Source: Anaeromyxobacter oryzisoli (GTDB lineage: Bacteria; Myxococcota; Myxococcia; Myxococcales; Anaeromyxobacteraceae). From it: a stretch of DNA of 54,727 bases. The notes beneath the pieces are model-generated. The model saw only the letters and a list, made by a program, of their open reading frames with translations. It did no database searches and was not told the DNA's origin. Every line of letters begins with the position of its first letter. The first letter of the stretch is position 1. The translations under genes were made by a program, and so were the position numbers. The stretch is from contig NZ_JALCZA010000031.1 of NCBI RefSeq assembly GCF_022690765.1, forward strand, positions 1 to 54,727, read 5' to 3'. Of the stretch, positions 16,255 through 28,018 are shown piece after piece.

Positions 16255-16788
16255 ATGCCAACCCCCGCTCGCTTCCTCGTCTTCTCCGACGGCTCGGCGC
16301 TCGTGAACCCCGGCGGCCCCGGCGGCACCGGGTTCGTCGTGCTCGACCGCGTCCGCGGGGCGCTCCGCTTCGGCGGGACGCGCTGGGTCGTGGACGGGAC
16401 CTACGCGGTCACGAACAACCGGATGGAGCTCCGCGCGGTGCTCGAGGCGCTGGACGGGCTGCCCGCGGGCGAGGCGGTGGAGGTGCTCTCCGACTCGCGC
16501 TACGTGGTGGACGCCCTCTCCAAGTGGATCCACGGCTGGCGGCGCAAGGGCTGGAGGACGGCGAGCGGCGACCCGGTGCTGAACCGCGACCTCATCGAGG
16601 CGCTCGACGCCCGGGCCGGCGAGCTGTCCGTCGCCTACCGCTGGGTCCGCGGCCACGACGGCCATGCCGTGAACGAGATCGTGGACGCCCTCGCCCAGTC
16701 GGCCGCGCGCGGCGTGCCCGGCCCGGACGAGGCGGCCGTGATCGCCGCCCTGCGGCAGAGCGGGTTCCTGGCGGCGCGCGCCGGGTGA
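16255..16788 (+). CDS. rnhA: Ribonuclease HI
   Basis: A 177-aa nuclease degrading RNA in RNA-DNA hybrids. The four-acid active site is visible: Asp in [12 protein letters not shown] (first strand), Glu in NNRMELRAV, Asp in [11 protein letters not shown] and the last Asp in NEIVDALAQ, with His in VRGHDGH. The basic handle region [11 protein letters not shown] is present. The C-terminal ~25 residues extend beyond E. coli RNase HI (155 aa) and are Ala-rich. A bidirectional terminator hairpin starts 4 nt after the stop. Confidence 0.93.
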   Translation: MPTPARFLVFSDGSALVNPGGPGGTGFVVLDRVRGALRFGGTRWVVDGTYAVTNNRMELRAVLEALDGLPAGEAVEVLSDSRYVVDALSKWIHGWRRKGWRTASGDPVLNRDLIEALDARAGELSVAYRWVRGHDGHAVNEIVDALAQSAARGVPGPDEAAVIAALRQSGFLAARAG

Positions 16789-16791
16789 GGT

Positions 16792-16815
16792 TGCGCCGGC
16801 GACGACGCCGGCGCA
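16792..16815. terminator. Bidirectional hairpin between rnhA and the ferritin-like gene
   Basis: TGCGCCGGCG (16792-16801) and CGCCGGCGCA (16806-16815) flank an ACGA loop, a perfect 10-bp stem. It lies between convergent genes and has no T-run. Confidence 0.55.
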
Positions 16816-16843
16816 GCAGCTCGACGCGAGCGGGGGTCGCGGA

Positions 16844-17368
16844 TCAGCCCGGGTCCGAGCCCGGCTCGTCGGCCTCGTCATCCTCGAGATCGGGCCCCGG
16901 GGGCAGCGGGGCCATCCTGGCGCGCACCAGCGCCGCGTGCTGCTCCTCCTTCGAGCGCAGCTCCTGGAAGAGCGCCCGGACCGCGGGGTCCTTCACCCGG
17001 CGGAGCGCGTCGTCGAAGTAGTCCCGCGCCTTCTCCTCGGAGTCGAGGGCGACGGCCAGCGCCTGGCGCGGGGACATGAAGACCCGGGGCTCGCCGCGGT
17101 CGGGGGCCTCGACGTCGTCGAGCTGGTCGAGCGTGACGGCGGAAGGCACGCCCGCGAAGAGCCGCTCGCGGCGCGCGGCGAGCTCCTGGCGATGGCTCTC
17201 CTCGGACTGCGCCATCGACCGGAACACGTCGGACGCGTCCCCCTCGTAGCGGCCGCCGACGAGGTGCGAGAACTCCTCGTACCGGTCGCGCGCCTCCAGC
17301 TCCATGAGGATCGCGAGGTCGAGCGCGTCACGCAGCGAGAGCCGTTCGACGTCGATCGCCTGGACCAT
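16844..17368 (-). CDS. Ferritin-like / rubrerythrin-family diiron protein
   Basis: A 174-aa four-helix protein. The diiron ligands are readable: Glu in LMELEARDRYEEF, ExxH in SEESHRQE, Glu in DSEEKARDYF and the second ExxH in SKEEQHAAL. There is no C-terminal rubredoxin Cys4 domain; instead the tail is acidic (DLEDDEADEPGSD). Such proteins reduce peroxide or store iron under oxidative stress. The start ATG 17368 follows GGAGGCGGAG; the frame is open upstream to 17554 but that extension has no helix pattern. Whether peroxidase or iron store cannot be told from sequence. Confidence 0.83.
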   Translation of the reverse strand: MVQAIDVERLSLRDALDLAILMELEARDRYEEFSHLVGGRYEGDASDVFRSMAQSEESHRQELAARRERLFAGVPSAVTLDQLDDVEAPDRGEPRVFMSPRQALAVALDSEEKARDYFDDALRRVKDPAVRALFQELRSKEEQHAALVRARMAPLPPGPDLEDDEADEPGSDPG

Positions 17369-17601
17369 CTCCGCCTCCGGGTCGGGTTCGTGTGCCGATC
17401 GAGCTAACCATTCCGCCCGCGCGCTGCGACCGCACCCGCGGGGCGCGAGGCGGCGATCGGGACGCGCCGGACGGCGCGCCGAGCGCCTCGACGGCCGAAT
17501 CGGTCCGCCCGGGGCCATCCCAACGCGAGCCGTCCGATCGTAGAGTGCCGACACGCTGCGTGCCGCGGCGAGCGGCGGCGTGGCGAGCCCCGGGGGAACC
17601 G

Positions 17602-18567
17602 ATGCTCCTGAAGCTCCGGCGGGCGGACGCGTCCGTACCGCCGCGAATCGACCACGCCCTGCTGGAGCGGAGCGTCGAGCCGCTCATGCGGACGTTGCTG
17701 CGGGTCGGTTACTTCGGGCTCGAGGTCGAGGGCACGGAGTGGCTGCCGCGCGACGGCCGGGCGGTGTACGCGATGAACCACGCCGGGTGGTTCCCGCTCG
17801 ACGCGTTCTTCACCGGCCTCACCGTGTCGAACGCGCTGGGCCCCGGCAAGGCCCCGTTCTTCGCGGCGCACGACAGCGCGCTCGCGGCGCCGCTCCTCGG
17901 GCCGTTCCTCCGCCGCCTCGGCGCGGTGCCGGTCTCGTGGATGAAGCGGCCGGAGCGGCTCCCGCCGGAGATCCGGGCCTGCGGGATCTTCCCCGAGGGC
18001 GTCGAGGGGAACTGCAAGCCGTTCTGGCGCGCGTACCGGCAACGCCCGTGGAAGCGCGGGTTCGTGCGCGTCGCGGCGGCGCTCGACGCGCCGATCGTGC
18101 CGGTCGCGGTGCTCGGCGGCGAGGAGAGCCTGCCGGTCGCCTGGACGGTGCGGTGCCTCGAGCCGGTCATCGGCTCGATCTTCGGGCTGCCGCTCTCGCT
18201 CGTCCCGCTGCCGGCGCGGTGGAAGATCGTGTTCCACCGGCCGGTCCGGGTGCGGTCGCCGCGGAGCGTGCTCCGCGACCCGGACGCGCAGGCGGCGCTC
18301 GCCGCCCGGGTGCGCGCGACCGTGCAGGCGACGCTCGACCGGAACGCGGCGGGCAAGCCGCTCGCGCGGCTCTCGGCCCTGGTCGAGGCGGCGCGGCTCG
18401 GCCACGCGCCGGCGCCGGCGGCGCCCCCCGCGGTGCGGAGCGCGCCGAAGGGCCGGCGCCGGAGCGCCCGGCGGGCGGCCGGCGGTCAGAAGACCGAGAG
18501 GAGCTCGATCTCGAAGACGAGCGTCGCGTTGGGCGGGATGTCCGGCGGCGCGCCGCGGGCGCCGTAG
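17602..18567 (+). CDS. Lysophospholipid/glycerolipid acyltransferase (LPLAT family)
   Basis: A 321-aa membrane-associated acyltransferase. The catalytic motif is [13 protein letters not shown] (His and Asp separated by six residues, as in MGAT-like LPLATs rather than the HX4D of PlsC). It is followed by [15 protein letters not shown], the FPEG acceptor-binding motif, and [13 protein letters not shown]. It probably esterifies a glycerol- or sterol-type acceptor in the inner membrane. Start ATG 17602 follows GGGGGAA. The last 82 nt overlap the end of the convergent FKBP gene, so the basic C-terminal tail ([11 protein letters not shown] onward) is encoded opposite it. The acceptor is unknown. 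Confidence 0.82.
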   Translation: MLLKLRRADASVPPRIDHALLERSVEPLMRTLLRVGYFGLEVEGTEWLPRDGRAVYAMNHAGWFPLDAFFTGLTVSNALGPGKAPFFAAHDSALAAPLLGPFLRRLGAVPVSWMKRPERLPPEIRACGIFPEGVEGNCKPFWRAYRQRPWKRGFVRVAAALDAPIVPVAVLGGEESLPVAWTVRCLEPVIGSIFGLPLSLVPLPARWKIVFHRPVRVRSPRSVLRDPDAQAALAARVRATVQATLDRNAAGKPLARLSALVEAARLGHAPAPAAPPAVRSAPKGRRRSARRAAGGQKTERSSISKTSVALGGMSGGAPRAP

Positions 18568-18809
18568 GCGAGCTCCGGGGGGAGGGTGAGCTTCCGCTTC
18601 CCGCCCACCTTCATCCCCGCCACGCCCCGATCCCAGCCCTCGATCACCTCGCCGGCGCCGAGCCGGAACGAGAACGGGCTGCCGCCGACGGACGAGTCGA
18701 ACTGCTTCCCGTCGGTGAGCCGGCCGGTGTAGTGCACCTCGACCGTCTTGCCCCGGACCGCCTCGGGCCCCTTGCCCTTCACCAGGTCCTCGATCTGCGG
18801 CTTCGCCAT
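18486..18809 (-). CDS. FKBP-type peptidyl-prolyl cis-trans isomerase
   Basis: A 107-aa single FKBP domain catalysing proline isomerisation, apparently cytoplasmic since there is no signal peptide. Conserved pocket residues are present: [45 protein letters not shown] and [11 protein letters not shown], matching FKBP12/FkpA-type sequences. ATG 18809 follows AAGGGGAG. Its 3' end overlaps the plus-strand acyltransferase gene by 82 nt. A CTAG-bounded repeat fragment starts 32 bp upstream of its start codon. Confidence 0.93.
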   Translation of the reverse strand: MAKPQIEDLVKGKGPEAVRGKTVEVHYTGRLTDGKQFDSSVGGSPFSFRLGAGEVIEGWDRGVAGMKVGGKRKLTLPPELAYGARGAPPDIPPNATLVFEIELLSVF

Positions 18810-18840
18810 GTCGCTCCCCTTGGAAAACGAGCGGCGAATC

Positions 18841-18873
18841 CTAGTACCGGGCGTCAGAAGTTGCGAGCCGGCG
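18841..18873 (+). repeat. Truncated copy of the CTAG-bounded element
   Basis: CTAGTACCG.GCGTCAGAAG followed by TTGCGAGCCGGCG matches the left end of the two 203-bp elements at 49.3 and 50.1 kb over about 33 bases with one or two differences, then diverges. No right end (GCAGTACTAG) was found nearby. It lies upstream of the FKBP gene and could affect its promoter. Confidence 0.65.
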
Positions 18874-19079
18874 TCCCCTCGCGCGGCGCGCCACGCCGGC
18901 GGCTCGGGGGCGCGGAGCGGGGGCCACCGGGTCTCCACCATCCGGCCGATCTCGGCCGCTGGCCGGCCGGACGGCGGGCGGTGTGATGCGCACGCGGCAG
19001 CGGGCCCAGCGGCTCGGCGCGGTCGTGTATAGTGGCGTGTGGTCCTCTCGGACCTCGACCACAGCGGGCGGCGGTGCGG

Positions 19080-19106
19080 CCGCCGGATCGGCAGGCGATC
19101 CGGCGG
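19080..19106 (+). promoter_or_regulatory. Leader hairpin upstream of cimA
   Basis: CCGCCGGATCG (19080-19090) and CGATCCGGCGG (19096-19106) form a perfect 11-bp stem with a GCAGG loop, 31 nt before the cimA start. A second dyad, GTGGTC / GACCAC with internal GGTCC-tctc-GGACC, lies at about 19040-19063, and a TATAGT hexamer at 19028-19033 could be a -10 box. The arrangement fits a structured leader; any attenuation role is inference. Confidence 0.35.
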
Positions 19107-19137
19107 GCGGGGTACGCCGTCCCGGGAGAGCGCGGCG

Positions 19138-20694
<1,557 letters not shown>

Positions 20695-20744
20695 ACACCT
20701 CGAGGCCCGCGCGGCGGGTCCGGGACAGGGAGACAGGGAAGGAC

Positions 20745-21818
20745 ATGAACGCGAAGATCGTGGTGCTGCCGGGCGACGGGATCGGGCCGGAGGTGACGGC
20801 GCAGGCGGTGCGGGTGCTGCAGGTGGTGGCGCGCAAGGGCGGCCACTCCTTTACCTTCACCGAGCGGCTCATGGGCGGGTGCTCCATCGACGCCCACGGC
20901 GTCGCCCTCACGGACGAGGTGCTCGCCGACTGCCGGGCCTCCGACGCGGTGCTCCTCGGCGCCGTCGGCGGGCCGAAGTGGGATGATCCCACCGCGAAGG
21001 TGCGGCCGGAGCAGGGGCTCCTCGGCCTGCGCAAGGGGCTCGGCGTCTTCGCGAACCTGCGCCCGGTGCGGGTCCACCCGGCGCTGGTGGAGTCCTCGCC
21101 CGTCAAGGCGGACCGGCTCGCCGGGGTGGACATCCTCGTCATCCGCGAGCTGACCGGCGGCCTCTACTTCGGCCAGCCGAAGGGCCGGGCGACGCGGGAC
21201 GGCGTCGAGCACGCGTTCGACACCCTCGACTACGCGGACTTCGAGATCCGGCGGGTGGTCGAGCTCGCGTTCCGGCTCGCGAAGGCGCGCAAGCGGAAGA
21301 AGGTCACGAGCGTGGACAAGGCCAACGTGCTCGAGTCGTCGCGGCTCTGGCGGCAGATCGCGACCGCCACCGGCAAGGCCAACCCGGACGTCGCCCTCGA
21401 TCACCTGCTCGTGGACACCGCCTCCATGCGGCTCGTGACGAGCCCGGCGTCGCTCGACGTGATCGTCACCGAGAACATGTTCGGCGACATCCTCACCGAC
21501 GAGGCCTCCGTCCTCGCCGGCTCCATGGGCATGCTCCCGTCGGCGTCCATCGGCGAGAAGGGGCCCGGCCTGTACGAGCCGATCCACGGCTCCGCCCCGG
21601 ACATCGCGGGGAAGGGGATCGCCAACCCCGTCGGCACCATCCTCTCGGCCGCCCTGCTGCTCCGGCACTCGCTCGGGCTCGAGGCGGAGGCCGCCTCCGT
21701 CGAGCGGGCGGTGGACCAGGCCATCACCGACGGCTGCCGGACGGGCGACCTCGGCGGGAAGCTCGGGACCAAGGCGATGGCCGACGAGATCGTCCGCCGG
21801 CTCGAGGCGGGGAAGTAG
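20745..21818 (+). CDS. leuB: 3-isopropylmalate dehydrogenase
   Basis: A 357-aa NAD-dependent beta-decarboxylating dehydrogenase. Features in order: [11 protein letters not shown], the substrate-binding [24 protein letters not shown] with catalytic Tyr, SVDKANVLE with catalytic Lys, [13 protein letters not shown] with metal Asp residues, and the NAD site [14 protein letters not shown]. It oxidises 3-isopropylmalate in leucine synthesis. Next to cimA it could also oxidise 3-methylmalate in the citramalate route to isoleucine, a known dual use of LeuB. An acyltransferase frame begins immediately after its TAG stop. Confidence 0.95.
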   Translation: MNAKIVVLPGDGIGPEVTAQAVRVLQVVARKGGHSFTFTERLMGGCSIDAHGVALTDEVLADCRASDAVLLGAVGGPKWDDPTAKVRPEQGLLGLRKGLGVFANLRPVRVHPALVESSPVKADRLAGVDILVIRELTGGLYFGQPKGRATRDGVEHAFDTLDYADFEIRRVVELAFRLAKARKRKKVTSVDKANVLESSRLWRQIATATGKANPDVALDHLLVDTASMRLVTSPASLDVIVTENMFGDILTDEASVLAGSMGMLPSASIGEKGPGLYEPIHGSAPDIAGKGIANPVGTILSAALLLRHSLGLEAEAASVERAVDQAITDGCRTGDLGGKLGTKAMADEIVRRLEAGK

Positions 21819-21829
21819 CGGCCGCCGCG

Positions 21830-22978
21830 CACATCCGGAGCCTGGACGGGCTCCGCGGGATCGCCATCTCCGGCGTCCTCGCCTGCCACTTCCTGAACGC
21901 GTGGCCGGGCGAGGGCGCCTGGGATCGGCGTGCGATCGCCGCGCTCGGCCTCGGCTGGGCCGGGGTGGACCTGTTCTTCGTCCTCTCCGGCTTCCTCATC
22001 ACCGGGATCCTCGTCGACACGCTGGGGGACGAGCGGTACTGGTCCGGCTTCCTCGTCCGGCGCGCGCTGCGGATCTTCCCGCTGTACTTCGTGGTCCTCG
22101 CCGTCTTCGGCCTCGCCGGCCCCGCGCTCGGGCTCGTCGATCCCTGGACGTTCGGGCGCTGGGGCTGGTGGTACTGGAGCTACCTCGGCAACTGGGCGTA
22201 CCCGGCGCGGCAGGTGATCCCGGCGCTCTCGCACCTGTGGTCGCTCGCGGTCGAGGAGCAGTTCTACCTGGTCTGGCCCGCGCTGGTCCTGGTCGCGCGC
22301 GGCGGGCGACGCGCGCGGCTCGGCGCGCTCGCGGCGGCGCTATTCGCGGCGGGGCCGGCGCTCCGCGCGGCGATCGCGGCATCGGGGTGGCCGGTCGGGA
22401 CCGCCTACCGGGTGACGCCGGGGCGGATCGACTCGCTCGCCCTCGGCGCCCTGCTCGCGGTGCTGCTCCGCTCCGAGCGGGGCCGCGCCGCTGTCCGGCG
22501 CGGCTGGGCCTGGATCGCCGCCGCCGGCGCGGCCGCGTTCCTCGCCCTCGGGGCGCCGCGCGGGTTCGACATGCACGTGCGCGCCCTCGAGATCTGGAGC
22601 CACACCTTCCTCGCCCTCGCCGCCGGCGGGCTCCTGGCCGGCGCGGTCCTCCTCGCCGACACCGGCCGCCCGCTCGCGCGCCTCCTCGAGGCGCGTCCGC
22701 TCGTCGCGCTCGGGCGCTACAGCTACGGCCTGTACGTCGTGCACTACCTCGTCCACGTGGGCGCGCTCCGGGCGCTCCGGGCCACGCCGGCGGGGGCCGC
22801 GCTCCTCGCGACGCGGGCCGGGTACCTCGCCTACGCGGTCGCGGGGGCGCTCGCGAGCCTCGCGCTCGCGTGGACGAGCTGGCACGTCATCGAGCGGCCC
22901 TTCCTGGGGCTGAAGGATCGCCTCGCGCCGCGGCACGCGCCGGCGTCGCCGGCGCCGGCCGCCCCCGGGCTCTCCTGA
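21830..22978 (+). CDS. Acyltransferase family 3 membrane protein (OafA-like), start unclear
   Basis: An integral membrane O-acyltransferase with about ten hydrophobic segments. Family motifs are [13 protein letters not shown] at the N-terminus, [43 protein letters not shown] (catalytic region) and [14 protein letters not shown]. It would acetylate a cell-envelope sugar. The conserved N-terminal motif begins at 21830. Upstream in the same frame, back into leuB, I see no ATG, GTG or TTG; the first canonical start is GTG 21965, which would delete the first helix. Translation may use a rare start coupled to the leuB stop (the GTA at 21815 overlaps it), or the gene may be damaged. Confidence 0.75.
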   Translation, partial: HIRSLDGLRGIAISGVLACHFLNAWPGEGAWDRRAIAALGLGWAGVDLFFVLSGFLITGILVDTLGDERYWSGFLVRRALRIFPLYFVVLAVFGLAGPALGLVDPWTFGRWGWWYWSYLGNWAYPARQVIPALSHLWSLAVEEQFYLVWPALVLVARGGRRARLGALAAALFAAGPALRAAIAASGWPVGTAYRVTPGRIDSLALGALLAVLLRSERGRAAVRRGWAWIAAAGAAAFLALGAPRGFDMHVRALEIWSHTFLALAAGGLLAGAVLLADTGRPLARLLEARPLVALGRYSYGLYVVHYLVHVGALRALRATPAGAALLATRAGYLAYAVAGALASLALAWTSWHVIERPFLGLKDRLAPRHAPASPAPAAPGLS

Positions 22979-23054
22979 CGGGGCGAAACCGGACCGCTCC
23001 GGGCGGAATTCCCACGCAAATTCGCGCGCGCCAGCGGTCGACACCGGCGCCGCT

Positions 23055-23085
23055 CCGTGCTTACCTGAGCGCCCGGCAAGCACGG
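23055..23085 (+). promoter_or_regulatory. Hairpin in the fumarase leader region
   Basis: CCGTGCTT (23055-23062) and AAGCACGG (23078-23085) form an 8-bp stem with a 15-nt loop, 75 nt before the fumarase ATG. It may be a terminator for the upstream acyltransferase or a leader element. Confidence 0.3.
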
Positions 23086-23159
23086 CTCACCGGCAGCGCT
23101 CGAGCCGGTGTTCCGTTGCCCCTCTCTCTATCTCGCAGCCAAAGGAGAAGAAGACCGCC

Positions 23160-24782
23160 ATGGCCACCCCCGCGTTCGAGTACCAGGATCCCTTCCCGCT
23201 CGGGAAGGACCAGACGAAGTACCGGCTCCTTACCAAGGAGGGCGTCTCCGTCGCGCAGTTCGACGGGCAGGAGATCCTCAAGGTGGAGCCGTCGGCGCTC
23301 ACGCGGCTCGCGAAGGAGGCGATGCGCGAGGTCTCGTTCTTCCTCCGCCCGGAGCACAACGAGTCGGTGGCGAAGATCCTCTCCGACCCCGAGGCGTCGC
23401 AGAACGACAAGGGCGTCGCGATGGCGTTCCTCAAGAACGCCGAGATCGCCGCCCGGGGCGAGCTGCCGATCTGCCAGGACACCGGCACCGCCACCATCAT
23501 CGGCAAGAAGGGCCAGCAGGTCTGGACGGGCGCGAAGGACGAGCGCTACCTGTCCGAGGGCGTGTACCTCACGTACACGGGCGAGAACCTGCGCTACTCG
23601 CAGACGGTCGCGCTCGACATGTTCAAGGAGGCCAACACCGGCACGAACCTGCCGGCGCAGGTGGACCTCTACGCGACCGAGGGCGCCGAGTACAAGTTCC
23701 TCTTCATGGCGAAGGGGGGCGGCTCGGCGAACAAGACGATGCTGTACCAGGAGACGAAGGCCCTCCTCGCGCCGGAGAAGCTCGAGAAGTTCCTCGTCGA
23801 GAAGATGAAGTACCTCGGCACCGCGGCGTGCCCGCCGTACCACATCGCGATCGTCATCGGCGGCACCTCCGCCGACCAGTGCCTCAAGACCGTGAAGATG
23901 GTCTCGGCGAAGTATTACGATGCGCTCCCCACCGAGGGGAACCGCGGCGGCCAGGCCTTCCGCGACCTCGACCTCGAGAAGCGGCTCCTCGAGAGGGCGT
24001 ACGGCCTCGGCATCGGCGCCCAGTTCGGCGGCAAGTACTTCGCCCATGACGTCCGCGTGGTCCGCCTCCCGCGCCACGGCGCGTCCTGCCCCGTGGGCGT
24101 CGCGGTCTCCTGCTCGGCCGACCGGAACGTGAAGGCGAAGATCAACCGGGAGGGGATCTGGATCGAGGAGCTCGACCACAACCCGGGCCGGCTCATCCCG
24201 CTCGAGCTCAAGAAGGGCAAGCACCAGCACGGCGTGCAGATCGACCTGAACAAGCCGATGAAGGAGATCCTCGCCGAGCTCACCAAGCACCCGGTCTCGA
24301 CGCCGCTCCTCCTCACCGGGACGCTGGTCGTGGCCCGCGACATCGCCCACGCGAAGTTCAAGGAGCTGGTGGACTCGGGCAAGGGCGTCCCCCAGTACCT
24401 GAAGGACCACCCGGTCTACTACGCGGGCCCGGCGAAGACGCCGAAGGGCAAGCCGTCCGGCTCGTTCGGCCCGACCACCGCAGGCCGCATGGACAGCTAT
24501 GTGGACCTGCTCCAGTCCCACGGCGCGTCGATGGTGATGATCGCCAAGGGCAACCGGAGCCAGCAGGTCACCGACGCGTGCAAGAAGCACGGCGGGTTCT
24601 ACCTCGGGTCGATCGGCGGCCCCGCCGCGGTCCTCGCCGAGGAGAACATCAAGAAGGTCGAGTGCATCGACTTCCCCGAGCTGGGCATGGAGGCGGTCTG
24701 GAAGATCGAGGTGGTCGACTTCCCCGCGTTCATCCTGGTGGATGACAAGGGGAACGACTTCTTCAAGAAGATCGGCCTGTAG
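23160..24782 (+). CDS. Class I (4Fe-4S) fumarate hydratase
   Basis: A 540-aa fumarase interconverting fumarate and malate in the TCA cycle. The single-chain fumA/fumB architecture is complete. Cluster ligands align with E. coli FumA: Cys105 in PICQDTGT, Cys224 in AACPPYH, and Cys309/Cys317 in [11 protein letters not shown]. The C-terminal beta domain holds the substrate motifs [13 protein letters not shown] and [16 protein letters not shown] 23160 is preceded by AAAGGAG. The gene is followed by a clear intrinsic terminator. Oxygen-sensitive class I fumarase fits a facultative or anaerobic lifestyle. Confidence 0.94.
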   Translation: MATPAFEYQDPFPLGKDQTKYRLLTKEGVSVAQFDGQEILKVEPSALTRLAKEAMREVSFFLRPEHNESVAKILSDPEASQNDKGVAMAFLKNAEIAARGELPICQDTGTATIIGKKGQQVWTGAKDERYLSEGVYLTYTGENLRYSQTVALDMFKEANTGTNLPAQVDLYATEGAEYKFLFMAKGGGSANKTMLYQETKALLAPEKLEKFLVEKMKYLGTAACPPYHIAIVIGGTSADQCLKTVKMVSAKYYDALPTEGNRGGQAFRDLDLEKRLLERAYGLGIGAQFGGKYFAHDVRVVRLPRHGASCPVGVAVSCSADRNVKAKINREGIWIEELDHNPGRLIPLELKKGKHQHGVQIDLNKPMKEILAELTKHPVSTPLLLTGTLVVARDIAHAKFKELVDSGKGVPQYLKDHPVYYAGPAKTPKGKPSGSFGPTTAGRMDSYVDLLQSHGASMVMIAKGNRSQQVTDACKKHGGFYLGSIGGPAAVLAEENIKKVECIDFPELGMEAVWKIEVVDFPAFILVDDKGNDFFKKIGL

Positions 24783-24810
24783 GCCGGCGCGCTCGAGCGT
24801 CGTTCCGGGA

Positions 24811-24842
24811 CCCCGGTGGCCGGCTGGCCGCCGGGGTTCTTT
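24811..24842 (+). terminator. Intrinsic terminator of the fumarase gene
   Basis: CCCCGGTGGCC (24811-24821) and GGCCGCCGGGG (24826-24836) flank a GGCT loop with one T-G wobble. TTCTTT follows directly. It starts 29 nt after the stop. Confidence 0.75.
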
Positions 24843-24865
24843 CGTATGGGAGACGCCGGTTTCCC

Positions 24866-24946
24866 GTTCGCCCTGAGCCCTTCGACTCCGCTGCCTGGCG
24901 CTCAGGACAGGCTCCGGCGCGCGGAGCGCGCCGGAGTCGAAGGGCG
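24866..24946 (+). repeat. REP-like hairpin element, copy 1
   Basis: Starts GTTCGCCCTGAGC and ends GGAGTCGAAGGGCG. An internal 14-bp stem joins GCCCTTCGACTCCG (24877-24890) and CGGAGTCGAAGGGC (24932-24945). It lies between the convergent fumarase and EF-G genes. Related copies occur at 27859, 46725 and 48549. Confidence 0.75.
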
Positions 24947-24995
24947 GGTTCGCAGCCGGGTACGGGCACGAGGCGCTACCGGCCCGACGCCTCCC

Positions 24996-27053
24996 TCACG
25001 CCGCGTCGTACCGCTCGAACCGCATCGTGAAGAGCGCGCGCCCCTGGGTCGCGGAGCGGAGCTCGGTCGCGTACCCGAAGAGCCTCCGCAGCGGCGCCTC
25101 CGCCTGGATCACCTTGGTCGCCACGCCGCGGTCCGCGACGTCGCTCACGGAGCCGTGCCGGCGATCGAGCCCCCCGAGGACGTCGCCGAGCGCCTCGGCG
25201 GGGAGGACCACCTCGAGGCGCATCACCGGCTCGAGCAGGACCGGGCGCGCCCGCGTGGCGGCGGTGCGGACGGCGTCGGCGGCGGCGACCTTGTAGGCGA
25301 ACGGCTTCGACGCCCCCTCGCGCCAGGTCGCGCCGGTGAGCGTCACCGCGAGGTCCTGGAGCGGGTGGCCCTCGAGCACGCCGCCCTCGGCCGCCTCCCG
25401 CGCGCCGTCCTCGACGAAGCGGCGCGTCTCCTCCCGGAGGAACGGGAGCGCCGCCGCGGCCGGGGCGAGCCGGAACTCGAGCCCGCCCCCGCGCGGCAGG
25501 GGCGCGACCCGGACCGACACCGCGCCGAAGATCGGCCCCTCGTCGGTGGTCCGCTCGAAGGTCGCCTCGGCCTCCGCCTCGGCCGTGATGGTCTCGCGGA
25601 GCAGGACCTGCGGCGGGCCGGTCCGGACCGCGAGGCCGAACTCGCGCCGGAGCCGCTCGGCCACGACGTCGAGGTGCAGCTCGCCCATCCCCGAGACGAC
25701 GAGCTGGCCCGTGTCCGGGTCCTCGCCGTGCCGGAAGGTCGGGTCCTCGTCGGCGATCCGGGCCAGCGCGTCGATCAGCAGCTCGCGCTCGCGCGCCGAC
25801 GGCGCCTCGATCGCCTGCGAGAGGACCGGCTCGTACACGGAGAGCCGCTCGAGCAGGAGCGGGTGGCCCTTGTCCGTGAGCGTGTCGCCGGTGCGCGTCA
25901 CCTTGAGGCCGGCGATCGCGAAGATCTGCCCGGCGCCGAGCGCCGGGACCCGCTCCTTCTGCGCGGCATGCATGAGGAGCACCCGGCCGACCTTCTCGAA
26001 CCGGCGCTGGCTCGCGTTCCAGACCGCGTCACCCTCGGCGATGCGCCCCGAGTAGACCCGGACGAACACGTGCCGCCGGCGCTCGTCGAGGAGCGAGACC
26101 TTGAAGGCGAGGGCGAGGAGTGGCGCGGACTCGCTCGCAGGTCGGCGCTCCTCCTCGCCGGTGTCGGGGTGCACGCCGGCGGGCGGCGGCACGTCGAGCG
26201 GGGAGGGGAGGTAGTCGCAGACCGCGTCGAGCACCTGCGGGATGCCCTTGTTGCGGAGCGCGGCGCCGCAGAGGAGCGGGACGAAGCGGCCCGAGATGGT
26301 GGCGCGCCGGATCGCGGCGCGGAGGGCGGCCTCGTCCAGATCGCGATCCTGGAGCACCGCGTCCGCGGCGGCGTCGTCGAGGTCCGCGAGGGCGGCGACG
26401 AGGGCGGCCCGGTCCGCCTCCGCCTCCGCCGAGATCCCCCGCGCGACCGAGAGGACGCGCGGGTCGTCGGGATCCTCGAAGCGGATGGTCCGGCGGCCGA
26501 CCAGGTCCTCGAGCCCGATGAAGGCGGCCTCGACGCCGAGCGGCCGCTGGACCGGGGCGATCACGTGATCGGGGAAGCGGGCGCGGAGCGAGGCCAGCGT
26601 CATCGCGAGATCGGCGCCCACCCGGTCGAGCTTGTTCGCGAAGGCGAGGCGCGGCACCCGGTAGCGGTCGGCCTGCCGCCACACCGTCTCGCTCTGCGGC
26701 TCGACGCCGTGGGCGGCGTCGAAGACCGCGATGGCGCCGTCGAGGACCCGGAGGGATCGCTCGACCTCGATGGTGAAGTCCACGTGGCCGGGGGTGTCGA
26801 TGAGGTGCAGCTCGTGGCCGGCCCACTCGAACCGGGTGACCGCCGAGGTGATGGTGATCCCGCGCTCGCGCTCGAGGTCCATCCAGTCCATCACCGCGTC
26901 GCCCTCGTGGACCTCGCCCATCCGGTGGGTCCGTCCGGCGACGAACAGGAGGCGCTCGGTGAGCGTCGTCTTGCCCGCGTCGATGTGGGCCATGATCCCG
27001 ATGTTCCGGATCGCCCGCATCCGTCGCTCGGCGGCCGCCTGCGCTCCGCTCAT
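24996..27053 (-). CDS. fusA: Elongation factor G paralogue (translational GTPase)
   Basis: A 685-aa EF-G/EF-2 family GTPase promoting ribosomal translocation. Motifs: G1 [10 protein letters not shown]2 region [13 protein letters not shown]3 DTPGHVDF and G4 NKLDRVGAD, followed by domains II-V ([14 protein letters not shown] in domain III). G4 reads NKLD instead of the usual NKMD, and the G5 region is CGAALRNKG rather than GSAFKNKG. It is a single gene with no str-operon partners (rpsL, rpsG, tuf), which suggests a secondary EF-G rather than the housekeeping copy. Start ATG 27053 has a weak GGGGA; ATG 27020 is an alternative. The gene symbol denotes family only. Confidence 0.88.
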   Translation of the reverse strand: MSGAQAAAERRMRAIRNIGIMAHIDAGKTTLTERLLFVAGRTHRMGEVHEGDAVMDWMDLERERGITITSAVTRFEWAGHELHLIDTPGHVDFTIEVERSLRVLDGAIAVFDAAHGVEPQSETVWRQADRYRVPRLAFANKLDRVGADLAMTLASLRARFPDHVIAPVQRPLGVEAAFIGLEDLVGRRTIRFEDPDDPRVLSVARGISAEAEADRAALVAALADLDDAAADAVLQDRDLDEAALRAAIRRATISGRFVPLLCGAALRNKGIPQVLDAVCDYLPSPLDVPPPAGVHPDTGEEERRPASESAPLLALAFKVSLLDERRRHVFVRVYSGRIAEGDAVWNASQRRFEKVGRVLLMHAAQKERVPALGAGQIFAIAGLKVTRTGDTLTDKGHPLLLERLSVYEPVLSQAIEAPSARERELLIDALARIADEDPTFRHGEDPDTGQLVVSGMGELHLDVVAERLRREFGLAVRTGPPQVLLRETITAEAEAEATFERTTDEGPIFGAVSVRVAPLPRGGGLEFRLAPAAAALPFLREETRRFVEDGAREAAEGGVLEGHPLQDLAVTLTGATWREGASKPFAYKVAAADAVRTAATRARPVLLEPVMRLEVVLPAEALGDVLGGLDRRHGSVSDVADRGVATKVIQAEAPLRRLFGYATELRSATQGRALFTMRFERYDAA

Positions 27054-27209
27054 GCGCCGTCCCCCGCGGCGGCGTCCCCGCGCCGTCCGCGGGAGTATAC
27101 GACGGACTCCCGGTCGCGCCGGGCCGGTCGCAGCGCGCCCGGGCGGGGCGGCGCCCGGGCGGCGGGAGGCCTTGAACCGGGGCGTCGGTGACTCTAGTCT
27201 CCGCCCCCC

Positions 27210-27815
27210 GTGCGCGAGACCTGCCGCCGCTGCCTGCGACCCACCGCGTTCTGCGTCTGCGCCGAGCTCCCGGAGATCCCCACCCGGACCCGGGTGGTCC
27301 TCCTCCAGCATCCGCGCGAGGCGCGGCTGGCCATCTGCACCGCCTGGCTCACCCGGATCGCGCTGCCGAACTCCGAGCTGCACACCGGGGTGGCGCTCGA
27401 CGCGAGGCCGCCCCTCTCCGCCATCGCGGCCGACCCCGGCGCCGCGCTCCTGTTCCCGGGGCCCGGCGCGGTGCCCGCCGCGGAGCGGGCGAAGGACCCG
27501 CCCCGGATCCTGGTGGTCATCGACGGGACCTGGGTGCAGGTCGTGAAGATGCTCGAGGCGAACCCGCGCCTCGCCGCGCTGCCGCGGATCGCGGTCGCGC
27601 CGGACCGGCCCGGCGGCTACCGCGAGCTGCGCCGCGAGCCGGAGCCGGAGTTCCTGTCCACGCTCGAGGCGACCGCCATCGCCCTCGGCGCGCTCGAGGG
27701 CGATCCCGCCCGGTTCGAGCCGATGCGCGCGGCCTTCGACCGGATGGTGGAGCTGCAGCTCGCCGCCGCGCGGGACCGGCGGAACCCGCGGCACCGCGCC
27801 GGACGCGGCGGCTGA
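27210..27815 (+). CDS. DTW-domain protein (tRNA-uridine aminocarboxypropyltransferase family)
   Basis: A 201-aa protein of the TDD/DTW superfamily, whose characterised members (TapT/YfiP) add the 3-amino-3-carboxypropyl group of SAM to a uridine in tRNA. The N-terminal zinc knuckle is [13 protein letters not shown], followed by [10 protein letters not shown]. The signature is VVIDGTWVQ (DxTW). [18 protein letters not shown] is the usual C-terminal substrate segment. GTG 27210 is the start. The gene stands alone, divergent from the EF-G gene, and ends near the second REP-like element. Confidence 0.87.
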   Translation: MRETCRRCLRPTAFCVCAELPEIPTRTRVVLLQHPREARLAICTAWLTRIALPNSELHTGVALDARPPLSAIAADPGAALLFPGPGAVPAAERAKDPPRILVVIDGTWVQVVKMLEANPRLAALPRIAVAPDRPGGYRELRREPEPEFLSTLEATAIALGALEGDPARFEPMRAAFDRMVELQLAAARDRRNPRHRAGRGG

Positions 27816-27858
27816 CGGCGCCACCCGCTTGCGTCGCGTCGCGAGGTACATGATCTCC

Positions 27859-27947
27859 GTTCGCCCTGAGCCCTTCGACTCCGCTGCCTGCGGCAGCTCC
27901 GCTCAGGACAGGCTCCGGCGCGCCGAGCGCGCCGGAGTCGAAGGGCG
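27859..27947 (+). repeat. REP-like hairpin element, copy 2
   Basis: Same ends as copy 1 (GTTCGCCCTGAGC and GGAGTCGAAGGGCG). The 14-bp stem is at 27870-27883 and 27933-27946; the loop is a few bases longer. It lies between the convergent DTW and isocitrate lyase genes and may act as a bidirectional terminator. Confidence 0.75.
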
Positions 27948-28018
27948 AGCAGCGCAGGCGGGCGGCGTACGTCGCAGGGGCTCGACGCGAGCGGCACCCA
28001 CGGCCGGGTGCCAGGGGC

